From: Mesorhizobium sp. B2-7-1
GTDB lineage: Bacteria > Pseudomonadota > Alphaproteobacteria > Rhizobiales > Rhizobiaceae
DNA: 64,000 nucleotides
Assembly (NCBI RefSeq): GCF_006440735.1
Contig: NZ_VFUA01000001.1
Coordinates: 124,001 to 188,000 of the forward strand
Direction of reading: 5' to 3'
Made by a program: the position numbers and the translations under genes. Positions within the stretch are counted from its first letter, which is position 1. Each line of letters opens with the position of its first letter. Shown one piece after another: positions 42,482 to 51,498 of this stretch. A model generated the notes under the pieces. It was not told the DNA's origin and did no database searches. It saw only the letters and a list, made by a program, of their open reading frames with translations.

Positions 42482-43597
42482 CTACGCCGCCTTGCCGTCC
42501 AGTTTGATCACGCCACGCTTGATCTGGTCCTGCTCGATCGATTCAAACAGCGCGCGGAAATTGCCTTCGCCAAAACCTTCGTCGCCCTTGCGCTGGATGA
42601 ACTCGAAGAAGATCGGGCCGATCACCGTCTTCGAAAAGATCTGCAGCAGGATCTTGGTCATGCCGCCATCGACGACGCCTTCGCCGTCGATGAGGATGCC
42701 GTGTTTCTTCATGCGCTCGATCGGCTCGTCATGGCCGTTCACACGGGTCTGAGACATCTCGTAATAAGTGTCGGGCGGGCCGGGCATGAACTTCAGCCCG
42801 TTGGCGGCGAGCTTGTCGGTGGCCTCGTAGATGGCGTCGGTGCCGACGGCGATATGCTGGATGCCCTCGCCATTATACTTCTTCAGATACTCGGCGATCT
42901 GGCTGGTCTCGTCCTTGGACTCGTTCAGCGGAATGCGGATCTTGCCGCAGGGCGAGGTGATGGCGCGGCTGACCAGACCGGTGATCTTGCCGTCGATGTC
43001 GAAGAAATGGATCTGCTTGAAGCCGAACAGGTCGCGGTAGAAGTCCCACCACTTGTCCATGTTGCCGCGATAGACATTGTGGGTGAGGTGGTCGAGGAAG
43101 TAAAAGCCGACGCCTTCCGGTTTCGGGTCGCGCGCGCCCAGCCATTCGAACTCGGCGTCATAGGCCGAGCCCTTCTCGCCATAGGCCTCGATGAAATAGA
43201 GCAGCGAGCCGCCGATGCCGACGATCGCCGGCATGTCAAGCGCCTTGTCGGTGCCTTGATAGGGCGTGGCGCCCTTCGATACCGCATGGTCGAAGGCATG
43301 CTTGGCATCGACCACGCGCCAGGCCATCGAGGCGGCGCAGGGGCCGTGCTTTTCGACGAACTTCATCGCATGCGAGCCAGGCTCTGCATTGACGACATAG
43401 TTGATGTCGCCCTGACGCCAGACGGTGATGTCCTTCGAGCGATGCTTGGCCACCGCGACATAGCCCATGCGGGTGAACAGCTCGGCAAGCTTTGCCGGCT
43501 CGGCATGCGCGAATTCCACGAACTCGAAGCCGTCGGTGCCGGCGGGGTTTTGCTTGCTGATCCTGGCGGGCGGGGCGTCGTGCGGGAAGGGGCCCAT
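42482..43597 (-). CDS. hppD: 4-hydroxyphenylpyruvate dioxygenase
   Basis: 371 residues from ATG 43597 (GGAGG upstream). Two vicinal-oxygen-chelate domains; the iron ligands are His in DHLTHNV, His in GIQHIAVGT and Glu in IFFEFIQRKGD. It converts 4-hydroxyphenylpyruvate to homogentisate, the substrate of HmgA. The gene is on the opposite strand to hmgA, separated by the DinB and toxin-antitoxin genes, and divergent from an Lrp/AsnC regulator. Confidence 0.96.
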   Translation of the reverse strand: MGPFPHDAPPARISKQNPAGTDGFEFVEFAHAEPAKLAELFTRMGYVAVAKHRSKDITVWRQGDINYVVNAEPGSHAMKFVEKHGPCAASMAWRVVDAKHAFDHAVSKGATPYQGTDKALDMPAIVGIGGSLLYFIEAYGEKGSAYDAEFEWLGARDPKPEGVGFYFLDHLTHNVYRGNMDKWWDFYRDLFGFKQIHFFDIDGKITGLVSRAITSPCGKIRIPLNESKDETSQIAEYLKKYNGEGIQHIAVGTDAIYEATDKLAANGLKFMPGPPDTYYEMSQTRVNGHDEPIERMKKHGILIDGEGVVDGGMTKILLQIFSKTVIGPIFFEFIQRKGDEGFGEGNFRALFESIEQDQIKRGVIKLDGKAA

Positions 43598-43703
43598 GGC
43601 AGTCCTCCGAAAGCTGTTGCGGCCGGTCTTGGCCAACTTTCACCATGATAGCGCGGAGCGTCCGCACGGTGCTTGCATTCAACCGCTTGAAATGCTCATG
43701 ATG

Positions 43704-43718
43704 TGCGCAAATTGTGCA
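43704..43718. promoter_or_regulatory. Imperfect palindrome in the hppD-Lrp intergenic region
   Basis: TGCGCAAATTGTGCA is symmetric at 12 of 15 positions around its centre and lies 18 bases before the Lrp start and 107 before hppD. Lrp/AsnC proteins bind short AT-centred palindromes like this. Confidence 0.5.
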
Positions 43719-43735
43719 TGAATGGAGGAGTATTC

Positions 43736-44203
43736 ATGGATGATACGCGCCCCGATCAATTTGACCGCAAGATAATGGCGCTTTTGCAGGATGACGCGCG
43801 CTACACCAACAACGACCTTTCGGAGCGTGTGAACCTCTCGCCATCGCAATGCTCGCGCCGCCGCCAGCGGCTGGAGGACGATGGCTATATCAAGGGTTAC
43901 CGCGCCGTGCTCGACCGCGACCGTCTGGGCTTTTCGCTGGTCAACGTCATCTCGGTGACCCTGGCGACACACAACCGGGACAACGCCCGCCGCTTCAGCG
44001 AACTGGTGGCGCAGCTACCGGAGGTACAGGAGGCGCACGCGCTGACCGGCGAGATGGACTACATCCTGAAGGTGGTGACGCCCGATCTCAAGTCGCTGTC
44101 GGAGTTCGTCAACGGCGTGCTCCTGCCGCACGAATCCGTGCAGCATGTAAAGACGGCGATCGTGCTGGAGACGTTGAAGGAAACCGGCTCTCTGCCTATT
44201 TAG
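43736..44203 (+). CDS. Lrp/AsnC-family regulator, probably of hppD
   Basis: 155 residues from ATG 43736 with GGAGGAG upstream. The HTH is FDRKIMALLQDDARYTNNDL, then NLSPSQCSRRRQRLEDDGYI; the RAM effector domain follows (VISVTLATHN, VQEAHALTGEMDYILKVVTP). Its divergence from hppD suggests control by tyrosine, phenylalanine or a keto acid. The stop overlaps that of the convergent next gene. Confidence 0.92.
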   Translation: MDDTRPDQFDRKIMALLQDDARYTNNDLSERVNLSPSQCSRRRQRLEDDGYIKGYRAVLDRDRLGFSLVNVISVTLATHNRDNARRFSELVAQLPEVQEAHALTGEMDYILKVVTPDLKSLSEFVNGVLLPHESVQHVKTAIVLETLKETGSLPI

Positions 44204-44538
44204 CCGCGCTGCTGCTGGATCAGCCCATAAAGATTGGTGCAGCGCGCGCCTGACCGGCAATAGGCGAAGACCGGCCCTTCGAGCTCGTCCAGCGCGGCGG
44301 CCTGGTCCTCGACATTGTCCATGGTGATCTGGCCGCTGATGACCGGGATGTAGCGGAAGGAAAGCCCTGCCGCCTCTGCCGCGGCCTGGACGCTCTCGGC
44401 CGAAGGCTGGCCGGGTTGCTCATCGTTCGGCCGGTTGCAAATCACGCTTTTGAAGCCGGCGTCCTTGATGGCGGCGATGTCCTGCGGCTGGATCTGGCCG
44501 GAGACCGAATAGTCGTCGCTGATCTGGCGGTATTCCAT
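44200..44538 (-). CDS. Beta-lactamase-hydrolase-like (TIGR01244) phosphatase/sulfurtransferase family protein
   Basis: 112 residues from ATG 44538 (GAGGA upstream). YRQISDDYSVSGQIQPQDIA, then AGFKSVICNRPNDEQPGQPS, and the P-loop VFAYCRSGARCTNLY (CxxGxRC) are typical of the DUF442/TIGR01244 family, which has a dual-specificity-phosphatase fold. In other species it is fused to a persulfide-dioxygenase domain as Blh. Here it is a free domain, while the MBL protein is encoded at 3977. It seems to stand alone. Confidence 0.88.
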   Translation of the reverse strand: MEYRQISDDYSVSGQIQPQDIAAIKDAGFKSVICNRPNDEQPGQPSAESVQAAAEAAGLSFRYIPVISGQITMDNVEDQAAALDELEGPVFAYCRSGARCTNLYGLIQQQRG

Positions 44539-44685
44539 GGTGTCGTCCTCGCGATCTCTTTGGCGCAGTCTTGCCACTCCGGGTGAGGGGCGGCAATCCG
44601 CATTGAAGGAATTCTCTGCCAAATAGACATCGCGCGCAGAAAATTCCAACCGGGCCGCTTCGTGCCCGGTTGGATACTCGACCGA

Positions 44686-45627
44686 TCAGCTTCCCAGGAT
44701 CGCGCCTTTGATCTGCGTGATGTTGTTGTGCATCATGTCGATATAGGTCGAGGCGGGGCCGTCGGGCCCAGACAGCGCGTCCGAATAGAGCGTGCCGCCG
44801 ACCTTGATGCCGGATTCGCTTGAGATCTGCTCGATGAGCCGCGGATTGGTGATGTTCTCGATGAAGATGGCGGTAGCCTTGTCCTGCTTGACCTGTTTGA
44901 CGAGCTTTGCGACGTCTGCGGCCGAAGGCTCGGAGTCGGTCGAGACGCCTTGCGGGGCCAGGAAGGTCAGGCCGTATTCGTGCTCGAAATAGCCGAAGGC
45001 GTCATGCGAAGTGATGACGACCCGCTTTTCTTCAGGGATCGACTGGATCGCCGCCTTCACTTCGGTCTCCAGCGCATCGAGCTTGGTGGTGTAGGCGGCG
45101 GCGTTGGCCTTGTAGCTGTCGCAGCCCTCGCTGTCGGCCGTGCAGAACGCCTCGGCGATGTTCTTCACATAGATCTTGGCGTTGGCGATCGACTGGAAGG
45201 CGTGCGGGTCGGTGACAGTCTTGCCGCCGCCAGTGCCAGCGCCTTCGGCGGCATCCGCATCGGCGAATTCCGGTTTGAAGTCGATCGGGGTCACGCCTTT
45301 GGTCAGCGTCACGATCGCAGCCTTTGTGGCGCTGGCGTCGACCAGGCGCTGCAGGAAACCTTCGAAATGCAGGCCGTTGACCAGCACCACGTCGGCGCCG
45401 GCCATCGCCACGGCGTCGGCCGGGCTCGGCTCATAGACATGCGCGTCGCCATCCGGACCGACGATGGTGGTGATGTTGACCCGGTCGCCGCCGACATTTT
45501 TCGCGAAGTCCGCAATCACCGTGAAGCTCGCCACCACTTTCAGCGGTGCCGCGAAGGCCGAAGACGTCGCAAAGGCGCTTAATGTTATAACGCTCAGGGC
45601 CAAAGCGGCACGGAAGGATTTCAGCAT
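44686..45627 (-). CDS. Zinc/manganese ABC transporter substrate-binding protein (ZnuA/AztC-like)
   Basis: 313 residues. Signal peptide MLKSFRAALALSVITLSAFA ending SAFA. Cluster A-I protein with ligands in GDAHVYEPSPAD (His), VTDPHAFQSI (His), SHDAFGYFEHEYG (His) and LYSDALSG (Asp). The loop before the second His (DAAEGAGTGGGK) has no His-rich stretch, unlike classic ZnuA and more like AztC. The first gene in transcription order is the ATPase, whose His-rich tail and Zur-like box argue for zinc. Confidence 0.88.
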   Translation of the reverse strand: MLKSFRAALALSVITLSAFATSSAFAAPLKVVASFTVIADFAKNVGGDRVNITTIVGPDGDAHVYEPSPADAVAMAGADVVLVNGLHFEGFLQRLVDASATKAAIVTLTKGVTPIDFKPEFADADAAEGAGTGGGKTVTDPHAFQSIANAKIYVKNIAEAFCTADSEGCDSYKANAAAYTTKLDALETEVKAAIQSIPEEKRVVITSHDAFGYFEHEYGLTFLAPQGVSTDSEPSAADVAKLVKQVKQDKATAIFIENITNPRLIEQISSESGIKVGGTLYSDALSGPDGPASTYIDMMHNNITQIKGAILGS

Positions 45628-45654
45628 TGGAGTCTCCTTGCTTGGGTATTGGGA

Positions 45655-46533
45655 TCAGGCGGTGCGGTGTCGGTGATGCATGATGCGGGCGCGCAACACA
45701 CCACGCGTGCCGAACAGGATCGAGCAGAAATAGACGACGCCGGCCGAGAGGATGATCGCCGGGCCAGAGGGCAGCGAGGCGTGGTAGGACAGAAGCAGTC
45801 CTGAAATGCAGGAGGCAAATCCGATCAGCACGGCCAGCACGCACATCGGTTCGACGCGCGCCGTCCAGAAGCGGGCGGCCGCCGCCGGCAGCATCATCAG
45901 CCCGACCGAGAGCAGCGTGCCCAGCGCCTGAAAACCGCCGACGAGGTTGAGCACGACCAGGCCGAGGAAGATGAAATGCACCGGGCTTCCCATGCGGCTC
46001 ACCGAGCGCAGGAACAGAGGATCGAGGCATTCGGCGACCAGCGCGCGCCAGAAGAGGGCGAGGCAGGCGAGCGTCGCCACGACGATGCCACCAATCAGGA
46101 TCAGCGCCTCATTGTTGAGCGCCAGCACGGTACCGAACAGCACATGCATCAGGTCGACGCTGGAACCGCGGATCGACACCATCAGCACGCCGACGGCGAG
46201 CGAGATGAGATAAAAAGCCGCCATCGAGGCGTCCTCGCGCTGGATGGTGAAGCGCGAGACGGCACCCGCGCCGAGCGCCACGATGATGCCGGCGACCAGC
46301 CCGCCGATCGTCATCGGCAGGATTTCCAGGCCATAGAGCAGGAAGCCTGCGGCCGCGCCCGGCAGGATGGCATGCGCCATGGCGTCGCCCGACAGGCTCA
46401 TGCGCCGCAGCATCAGGAAGACGCCGACCGGGCAGGCGCCGAGCGACAGCATCAGCGAGCCGAACAGCGCCCGCTGCATGAAGGCGAAATCGGCAAAGGG
46501 CGCGATGAACAGGCCATGGAGAAAATCCATCAC
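45655..46533 (-). CDS. Zinc-type ABC transporter permease
   Basis: 292 residues of the ABC-3 family with about eight membrane helices. Family blocks are LGACPVGVFLMLRRMSLSGD, AMAHAILPGAAAGFLLYGLE and LNLVGGFQALGTLLSVGLMM. The start GTG 46533 (or ATG 46530) overlaps the ATPase stop, so translation is coupled. It moves the metal passed on by the binding protein encoded 27 bases downstream. Confidence 0.92.
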   Translation of the reverse strand: MMDFLHGLFIAPFADFAFMQRALFGSLMLSLGACPVGVFLMLRRMSLSGDAMAHAILPGAAAGFLLYGLEILPMTIGGLVAGIIVALGAGAVSRFTIQREDASMAAFYLISLAVGVLMVSIRGSSVDLMHVLFGTVLALNNEALILIGGIVVATLACLALFWRALVAECLDPLFLRSVSRMGSPVHFIFLGLVVLNLVGGFQALGTLLSVGLMMLPAAAARFWTARVEPMCVLAVLIGFASCISGLLLSYHASLPSGPAIILSAGVVYFCSILFGTRGVLRARIMHHRHRTA

Positions 46534-47354
46534 GCCGCCCTCGGTCCGGAGCCATGCCGGTGGTCGTGGGTATGATCATGATGGTCGTGGTCATGGCCGT
46601 GATCATGGTCATGATCATCCTCGCTCGGCTCGCACCAAGGCGCGTTCTCTTCCCACCCCTCGTGGAAGCGCCTTGCCTTGAGCAGGTTTTCCGGCCTGAG
46701 CGTCTCCTTTGTGTCGCCCCAGGCCACCGGCTGGCGCGCGAGCAGCAGCGTCTCCGGGAAATTCTGCCGCACCAGATCGAGATCGTGCACCACGACCATG
46801 ATCGTGCGCTCCTCGCCATGCCAGCGTTTGATGAGCTGGATCAGGTCGCCGACGGTCTTGGCGTCGACCGCGTTGAACGGCTCGTCGAGTAGAATGAGGT
46901 CGGCGTCCTGCAGAAGCACGCGGGCAAACAGCGTGCGCTGCAGCTGGCCGCCGGAGAGCGTGTCGATCGGCCTTTTCTCGAAGCCGCCGAGCCCGACCGC
47001 CATCAGCGCTTTGCTGACCGACTCGCGGTCTTCCCTGGTGTAGCGGCCGAGCATGCCCCGCTTCGGCCACAGCCCGAGCGAGACTAGGTCGACGACGCGC
47101 GCCGGAAAGGAGCGATCGAGCTCCGACTGCTGCGGCAGATAGGCGGTGCGCACGCCGGGCATGCGGACCACCGCGCCTTCCATCGGCTTCAGCACGCCGA
47201 CGATGCCCTTCATTAGCGTCGACTTGCCAGAACCATTGGCGCCCACGACGGCCGTCAATGAGCCTTTGCGGACAATGCCGTCGAGATGATGAATGGCGGG
47301 GTGGCTGCCATAGCCAAGCGTCAGGTCGCGGAAGGTCAGGCAGGCGGTGGTCAT
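46530..47354 (-). CDS. Zinc-type ABC transporter ATP-binding protein with His-rich tail
   Basis: 274 residues from ATG 47354. Walker A VGANGSGKSTLM, signature TLSGGQLQRTLFARVL, Walker B LILLDEPFNAVD, and H-loop VVVHDLD. The C-terminal 27 residues alternate His and Asp (DDHDHDHGHDHDHH and on), a likely cytoplasmic zinc-binding tail. An in-frame ATG at 47417 lies inside the presumed regulatory site and is less likely. First gene of the three-gene import operon. Confidence 0.93.
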   Translation of the reverse strand: MTTACLTFRDLTLGYGSHPAIHHLDGIVRKGSLTAVVGANGSGKSTLMKGIVGVLKPMEGAVVRMPGVRTAYLPQQSELDRSFPARVVDLVSLGLWPKRGMLGRYTREDRESVSKALMAVGLGGFEKRPIDTLSGGQLQRTLFARVLLQDADLILLDEPFNAVDAKTVGDLIQLIKRWHGEERTIMVVVHDLDLVRQNFPETLLLARQPVAWGDTKETLRPENLLKARRFHEGWEENAPWCEPSEDDHDHDHGHDHDHHDHTHDHRHGSGPRAA

Positions 47355-47393
47355 CAAACAGCGGTCCGGGAAATCGGGTAGGTTGTCGATATG

Positions 47394-47409
47394 TGATGTT
47401 ATTACATTA
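47394..47409. promoter_or_regulatory. Zur-like operator upstream of the zinc importer
   Basis: TGATGTTATTACATTA is symmetric at 12 of 16 positions (T.ATGT.AT.ACAT.A). Its ATGTTAT..ACAT core resembles Zur boxes of alphaproteobacteria. It lies 40 bases upstream of the ATPase start, in an AT-rich patch. Confidence 0.55.
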
Positions 47410-47576
47410 GTCAACACGCCAGCCCGGCGGAATTATGTCGCGACCGGTCAACTCGCCGTGTAGGCGGTCCGCTCGGGACCCGGACAATTGGCTCAATTGG
47501 TTTCGCGCCCGCCGGCCTTGCCCCGCGCCGGCTCGGACTCTAAAGAGCAGCGACTCCCACAACGAAGGAACCTCCA

Positions 47577-47921
47577 ATGAGCATTCGTCGCATCGATGTC
47601 GGCCCGCGCATGAGCCAGATCGTTATTCACGGCAACACCGTCTATCTCGCCGGCCAGGTCGGCGAGCCCGGCGGCAACGTCGCTTCGCAGACCCGTGACA
47701 TCCTGAAGGCCATCGATGAATTGCTGGCCAAGGCCGGCACCGACAAGACCAAGATCGTGCAGACGATCATCTGGCTGGCGGACATGAGCACCTTCGCCGA
47801 GATGAATTCGGAATGGGACAAGTGGGTGCCGCAGGGCCACACCCCAGCGCGCGCCACCGGCGAAGCCAAGCTCGCCGGCCCGGAATATCTGGTCGAGATC
47901 ATTGTGACGGCGGCGCTCTGA
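47577..47921 (+). CDS. RidA/YjgF-family deaminase
   Basis: 114 residues from ATG 47577 (AAGGAAC upstream). RidA proteins hydrolyse reactive enamine/imine intermediates. Family blocks are VIHGNTVYLAGQVG, ASQTRDILKAIDELLAKAG and PARATGEAKLAGPEYLVEII, the last with the conserved Arg and the Glu of VEI. The linker sequence is shortened relative to E. coli RidA, placing it in a RidA-like subgroup. It is followed at once by a palindromic repeat and the convergent hutFC operon. Confidence 0.9.
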   Translation: MSIRRIDVGPRMSQIVIHGNTVYLAGQVGEPGGNVASQTRDILKAIDELLAKAGTDKTKIVQTIIWLADMSTFAEMNSEWDKWVPQGHTPARATGEAKLAGPEYLVEIIVTAAL

Positions 47922-47927
47922 GCCGCC

Positions 47928-48058
47928 ACTCCCCCCATCCGGCCGCTTCGCGGCCACCTTCTCCCCGGTGGGGAGAAGAGATTGCGCCGGCGCTGACTGA
48001 CTCCTCTCCCCTCGGGGAGAGTCAGCCGAGCGAAGCGGAGGCTGGGTGAGGGGGAGTC
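47928..48058. repeat. RIME-like palindromic repeat between ridA and hutC
   Basis: Nested hairpins: GGCCGC/GCGGCC (47941-47955), CTTCTCCCC/GGGGAGAAG (47958-47978), and CTCTCCCC/GGGGAGAG (48004-48021). The ends ACTCCCCCC and GGGGGAGT also pair. The pattern matches rhizobial intergenic mosaic elements. It fills nearly the whole gap and abuts the hutC stop. Confidence 0.8.
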
Positions 48059-48803
48059 ACCCCTGCGAAGGCGTGAACCTCGCCACCAGCGTGTGGCTCT
48101 CCGCCGGATAGATGAACCGCACATGCGTCACCGGATGCTCGGCGCTCCAGGTGCGGCGCTCGACCACCAGGCAGGGCGCGCCGGGGTCGATGTCGAGCGC
48201 ATCGGCGATTGTCTCGTCTGCCGCCATGGCGCGGATGCGGTGCTCGGCTTCGCTCCATGGCACGCGGCCGATCAGCCAGGGGCCGGGAGCGATATCGATA
48301 AACTGTTCCTCGTCGGCCTCGGCCACAGCTGAGAGATTGATCAGCCGCTGCTCGAGCGCGAACGGCCGTTCGCCGGCAAAATGCAGGCCCTCCAGGGCAA
48401 GCACCGGACCCGGCGCGGAAAGCCCGAGCAGCGCGCGATCCTCGGCGCCGCTGCGCCGCTTTAGGCGTTCCAGCCGCTCGTAGCGGTAGGGAAGGCCGAG
48501 CGCCTCGACCTCGATCCTGATGTCATGCAGTTCCAGTACAGCGGCCTGCGACTGCGGCTGGCGCACGAAACTGCCGGAGCGGCGGCGGCGCTCGATCAGC
48601 CCGGCCTTGGCGAGCTGCGACAGCGCCTTGTTCACCGTCATGCGCGAGCAATTGTATTGAGCCGTCAGCTCGTGCTCAAAGGGGATGCGATGTCCTGGCG
48701 CCCAGGCGCCCGACAGGATCTTGTCGCGGATGTCCGACAGGATGCGCTGATGCAGCGAGAGGATCTCGCCGCCCTCGACATCGTCTGTCTCGACAAGGCT
48801 CAT
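48057..48803 (-). CDS. hutC: Histidine utilisation repressor, GntR/HutC family
   Basis: 248 residues. GntR winged helix: LHQRILSDIRDKILSGAWAP, then YNCSRMTVNKALSQLAKAGL and a RRRRSGSFV wing. The C-terminal UTRA domain (ALGLPYRYERLERLKRRSGA, HVRFIYPAESHTLVARFTP) binds urocanate in studied homologues. It is transcribed after hutF with 13 bases between, so hutFC is one operon; the palindrome at 50228 is its likely operator. Confidence 0.95.
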   Translation of the reverse strand: MSLVETDDVEGGEILSLHQRILSDIRDKILSGAWAPGHRIPFEHELTAQYNCSRMTVNKALSQLAKAGLIERRRRSGSFVRQPQSQAAVLELHDIRIEVEALGLPYRYERLERLKRRSGAEDRALLGLSAPGPVLALEGLHFAGERPFALEQRLINLSAVAEADEEQFIDIAPGPWLIGRVPWSEAEHRIRAMAADETIADALDIDPGAPCLVVERRTWSAEHPVTHVRFIYPAESHTLVARFTPSQG

Positions 48804-48816
48804 CGGGTGATCCTGT

Positions 48817-50178
48817 TCAGCCTTGCGACAATGCGGTCATGACGTCGCGGAACCGCGCGGCGACCGCCTCGCGCTTCGCATGCCTGCCGCCGCTGACCTG
48901 CTTCCTGCCATGCACCCAAACGCAATCGACCTTGCTGCCATTGGCAAAGATCCAGGCGTCGAGGACCGCGTCGCCCGCCTTGCCAGCCAGTGATGGATGG
49001 TTTTGGTCGAGCGAGACGAGATCGGCAGGACAGCCCGCGGCAATCCGCGAAGGCCCGGCGCCGAGCGCCTGACTGCCCCCATCGAGCGAAGCGTCGAACA
49101 GCGCGCGCCCCGTCGATCCGCCTGCGCGGGCCAGCACGTTGCGGGCGCGATGGGCGAGGCGCTGCGAATATTCGAGCTGCCTCAGCTCATCGGGCAGGCC
49201 GATCAGCACATTGGAGTCGGAGCCGACGCCGAAACGGCCGCCGTGCTCGATGAACAGCGGTGCCGCAAACGTGCCGTCGCCGAGATTGGCCTCGGTGATC
49301 GGACAGAGCCCGGCGATCGCGCCACACTTCGCCATGGCGATCGTTTCGGCCTCGGTCATATGGGTGGCGTGGATGAGGCACCAGCGATTGTCCACCTCAG
49401 CATTGGCGAGCAGGAATTCGACCGGACGCTTGCCCGACCAGGCGACGCAATCCTCTACTTCCTTCACCTGTTCCGCGACATGGATATGGATCGGCCCATC
49501 CAGCGCCAAGGCTGCGACGGCATTGAGCTCGTCCGGCGTTGCGGCGCGCAAGCTATGCGGCGCGACACCGACGACGGCCTGTTCCAACGGGCGAACGCCC
49601 TCGCGGGCTTTCTCAAGCAGACGCCCGAAACGATCGACATCATTGATGAATCGCCGCTGGCCTTCGTTCGGCGCGGCGCCGCCGAAGGCGGAATGGGCAT
49701 AGAAGACAGGCAACAGCGTCAGGCCTATGCCGGTGTCGGCCGCGGCGGCGGCGATCCGCTGCGCCATCTCGGCGATATTGGCGTAAGGCTGCCCGTCGCG
49801 GTCGTGATGCAGATAGTGGAATTCGCCGACGCGCGAAAAACCGGCCTCCAGCATCTCGACATAAAGCTGCGCCGCCACCGCCTCGACCTGGTCTGGCGTC
49901 ATCGACAGCGCGAAGCGGTACATCACCTCGCGCCAGCTCCAGAAACTGTCGGCCGAAGGACCGCGCAGTTCGGCCAATCCCGCCATGCCGCGCTGGAAGG
50001 CGTGGCTGTGCAGATTGGGCATGCCGGGTACGACGATGGCATGGCGCTCGTCGCCTGCCCGAGCGGAAGCGCTGGTCTCGACCGTGGAGATGCGGCCACC
50101 GTCGAAGGCGATCCGCACATTGCCCTGCCAACCGCCGGGCAGAAGCGCCTGTTCCGCAAAGATCGCCGTCACGTCCAT
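48817..50178 (-). CDS. hutF: Formimidoylglutamate deiminase
   Basis: 453 residues from ATG 50178; an ATG at 50205 is also in frame, and the far longer open frame is antisense to hutI. Amidohydrolase fold with zinc ligands in PNLHSHAFQRGM and IHIHVAEQVKEVED, HATHMTEAE and GVGSDSN. It deiminates N-formimino-glutamate to N-formylglutamate, the substrate of HutG. So this organism uses the two-step route that releases ammonia and formate. Confidence 0.95.
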   Translation of the reverse strand: MDVTAIFAEQALLPGGWQGNVRIAFDGGRISTVETSASARAGDERHAIVVPGMPNLHSHAFQRGMAGLAELRGPSADSFWSWREVMYRFALSMTPDQVEAVAAQLYVEMLEAGFSRVGEFHYLHHDRDGQPYANIAEMAQRIAAAAADTGIGLTLLPVFYAHSAFGGAAPNEGQRRFINDVDRFGRLLEKAREGVRPLEQAVVGVAPHSLRAATPDELNAVAALALDGPIHIHVAEQVKEVEDCVAWSGKRPVEFLLANAEVDNRWCLIHATHMTEAETIAMAKCGAIAGLCPITEANLGDGTFAAPLFIEHGGRFGVGSDSNVLIGLPDELRQLEYSQRLAHRARNVLARAGGSTGRALFDASLDGGSQALGAGPSRIAAGCPADLVSLDQNHPSLAGKAGDAVLDAWIFANGSKVDCVWVHGRKQVSGGRHAKREAVAARFRDVMTALSQG

Positions 50179-50227
50179 CTCCAAATCTGAATGCCCAAGC
50201 GACATTATCACTTGCGTCGCGTTCCAA

Positions 50228-50241
50228 TATGTATATACATA
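50228..50241. promoter_or_regulatory. HutC operator, perfect 14 bp palindrome
   Basis: TATGTATATACATA is exactly symmetric and lies between the divergent hutF and hutI starts (50 and 25 bases away). TGTATATACA resembles known HutC sites. One site can control both operons. Confidence 0.8.
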
Positions 50242-50265
50242 ATCGCCATCCAAGCAACGGAAAAG

Positions 50266-51498
50266 ATGATGGGTGGAGCAAACCGGAAGAGCGGCCATCG
50301 GGTCTGGCGCAATGCGCGCCTGGCGACCCTGGCCGATGGCGCGGCCGGTCTCGGCATCGTCGAGAAAGGCGCGGTCGCTGCGCGCGATGGGCTTATTGTC
50401 TATGCCGGCCCTGAGGCCGATATGCCGGCTGCGGCCGGGGAGGGCGCCGAGACCGTCGATTGCGCTGGACGCTGGATCACGCCGGGCCTGATCGATTGCC
50501 ACACGCATCTCGTCTATGCGGGCAACCGGGCCAACGAGTTCGAGATGCGGCTGGCCGGCGCCACTTATGAAGAAGTGGCGCGCGCCGGCGGCGGCATCGT
50601 CTCCTCGGTCAAATCGCTGCGCATTGCCAGCGAGGACGAGCTGGTAGCCCAGACGCTGCCGCGCCTCGACGCGTTGATGGCCGAGGGCGTCACCACCGTC
50701 GAAGTGAAGTCCGGTTATGGCCTCGATGCCGACAACGAGAAGAAGTCGCTGCGTGCGGCCCGCCGTCTGGGCAAAGAGCGCCCCGTCACCGTCCGCACGA
50801 CTTGTCTTGCCGCGCATGCCCTGCCGCCGGAAGCCAAGGGCGACAAGGACGCTTTCATCGATCTGGTCGCCGGGACGATCCTGCCGCAAGTCGCCGCCGA
50901 AAAGCTCGCCGACGCCGTCGACGGCTTTTGCGAGGGTATCGCCTTCTCGCCGGAGCAGATGGCGCGCGTCTTCGACAAGGCCAAGGCGCTCGGCCTGCCG
51001 GTGAAGCTGCATGCCGACCAGCTTTCCAACCTGCATGGTGCAGCGCTTGCCGCCCGCTATGACGCGTTGTCGGCCGACCATCTCGAATATACGGACGAGG
51101 AGGGCGCCGCGGCGATGGCCAAGGCCGGCACCGTGGCGGGTATCCTGCCAGGCGCCTACTACTTCATCCGCGAGACCAAGAAGCCGCCGGTCGAACTGTT
51201 CCGCCGACGCGGCGTGAAAATGGCTGTCGCCACCGATTCCAATCCCGGCACCTCGCCGCTCACCTCGCTGCTGCTCACCATGAACATGGCCGCGACGCTG
51301 TTCGGCATGACTGTCGACGAATGCCTCGCCGGCGTCACCCGCGAAGCCGCGCGCGCCCTTGGCCTGCTTGGCCAGACCGGCACTTTGGAAGCCGGCAAAT
51401 CGGCCGATCTCGCCATCTGGGACATCGAGCGCCCGGCCGAACTCGTCTACCGCATGGGCTTCAACCCGCTCCATGCCCGTATCTGGAGAGGACAATGA
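50266..51498 (+). CDS. hutI: Imidazolonepropionase
   Basis: 410 residues from ATG 50266 (another ATG three bases on); the frame is open from 50191 but those codons cross the operator. Amidohydrolase with zinc ligands in [26 protein letters not shown] and [10 protein letters not shown]. It opens imidazolone-propionate to N-formimino-glutamate. Overlaps hutH by ATGA. Confidence 0.96.
   Translation: MMGGANRKSGHRVWRNARLATLADGAAGLGIVEKGAVAARDGLIVYAGPEADMPAAAGEGAETVDCAGRWITPGLIDCHTHLVYAGNRANEFEMRLAGATYEEVARAGGGIVSSVKSLRIASEDELVAQTLPRLDALMAEGVTTVEVKSGYGLDADNEKKSLRAARRLGKERPVTVRTTCLAAHALPPEAKGDKDAFIDLVAGTILPQVAAEKLADAVDGFCEGIAFSPEQMARVFDKAKALGLPVKLHADQLSNLHGAALAARYDALSADHLEYTDEEGAAAMAKAGTVAGILPGAYYFIRETKKPPVELFRRRGVKMAVATDSNPGTSPLTSLLLTMNMAATLFGMTVDECLAGVTREAARALGLLGQTGTLEAGKSADLAIWDIERPAELVYRMGFNPLHARIWRGQ

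Noticed and set aside
50179..51495. N-terminal extension of hutF on the minus strand (open frame to 51495)
   Set aside because: It lies opposite hutI, crosses the divergent promoter and operator, and has no similarity to amidohydrolases. The hutF start is at 50178.
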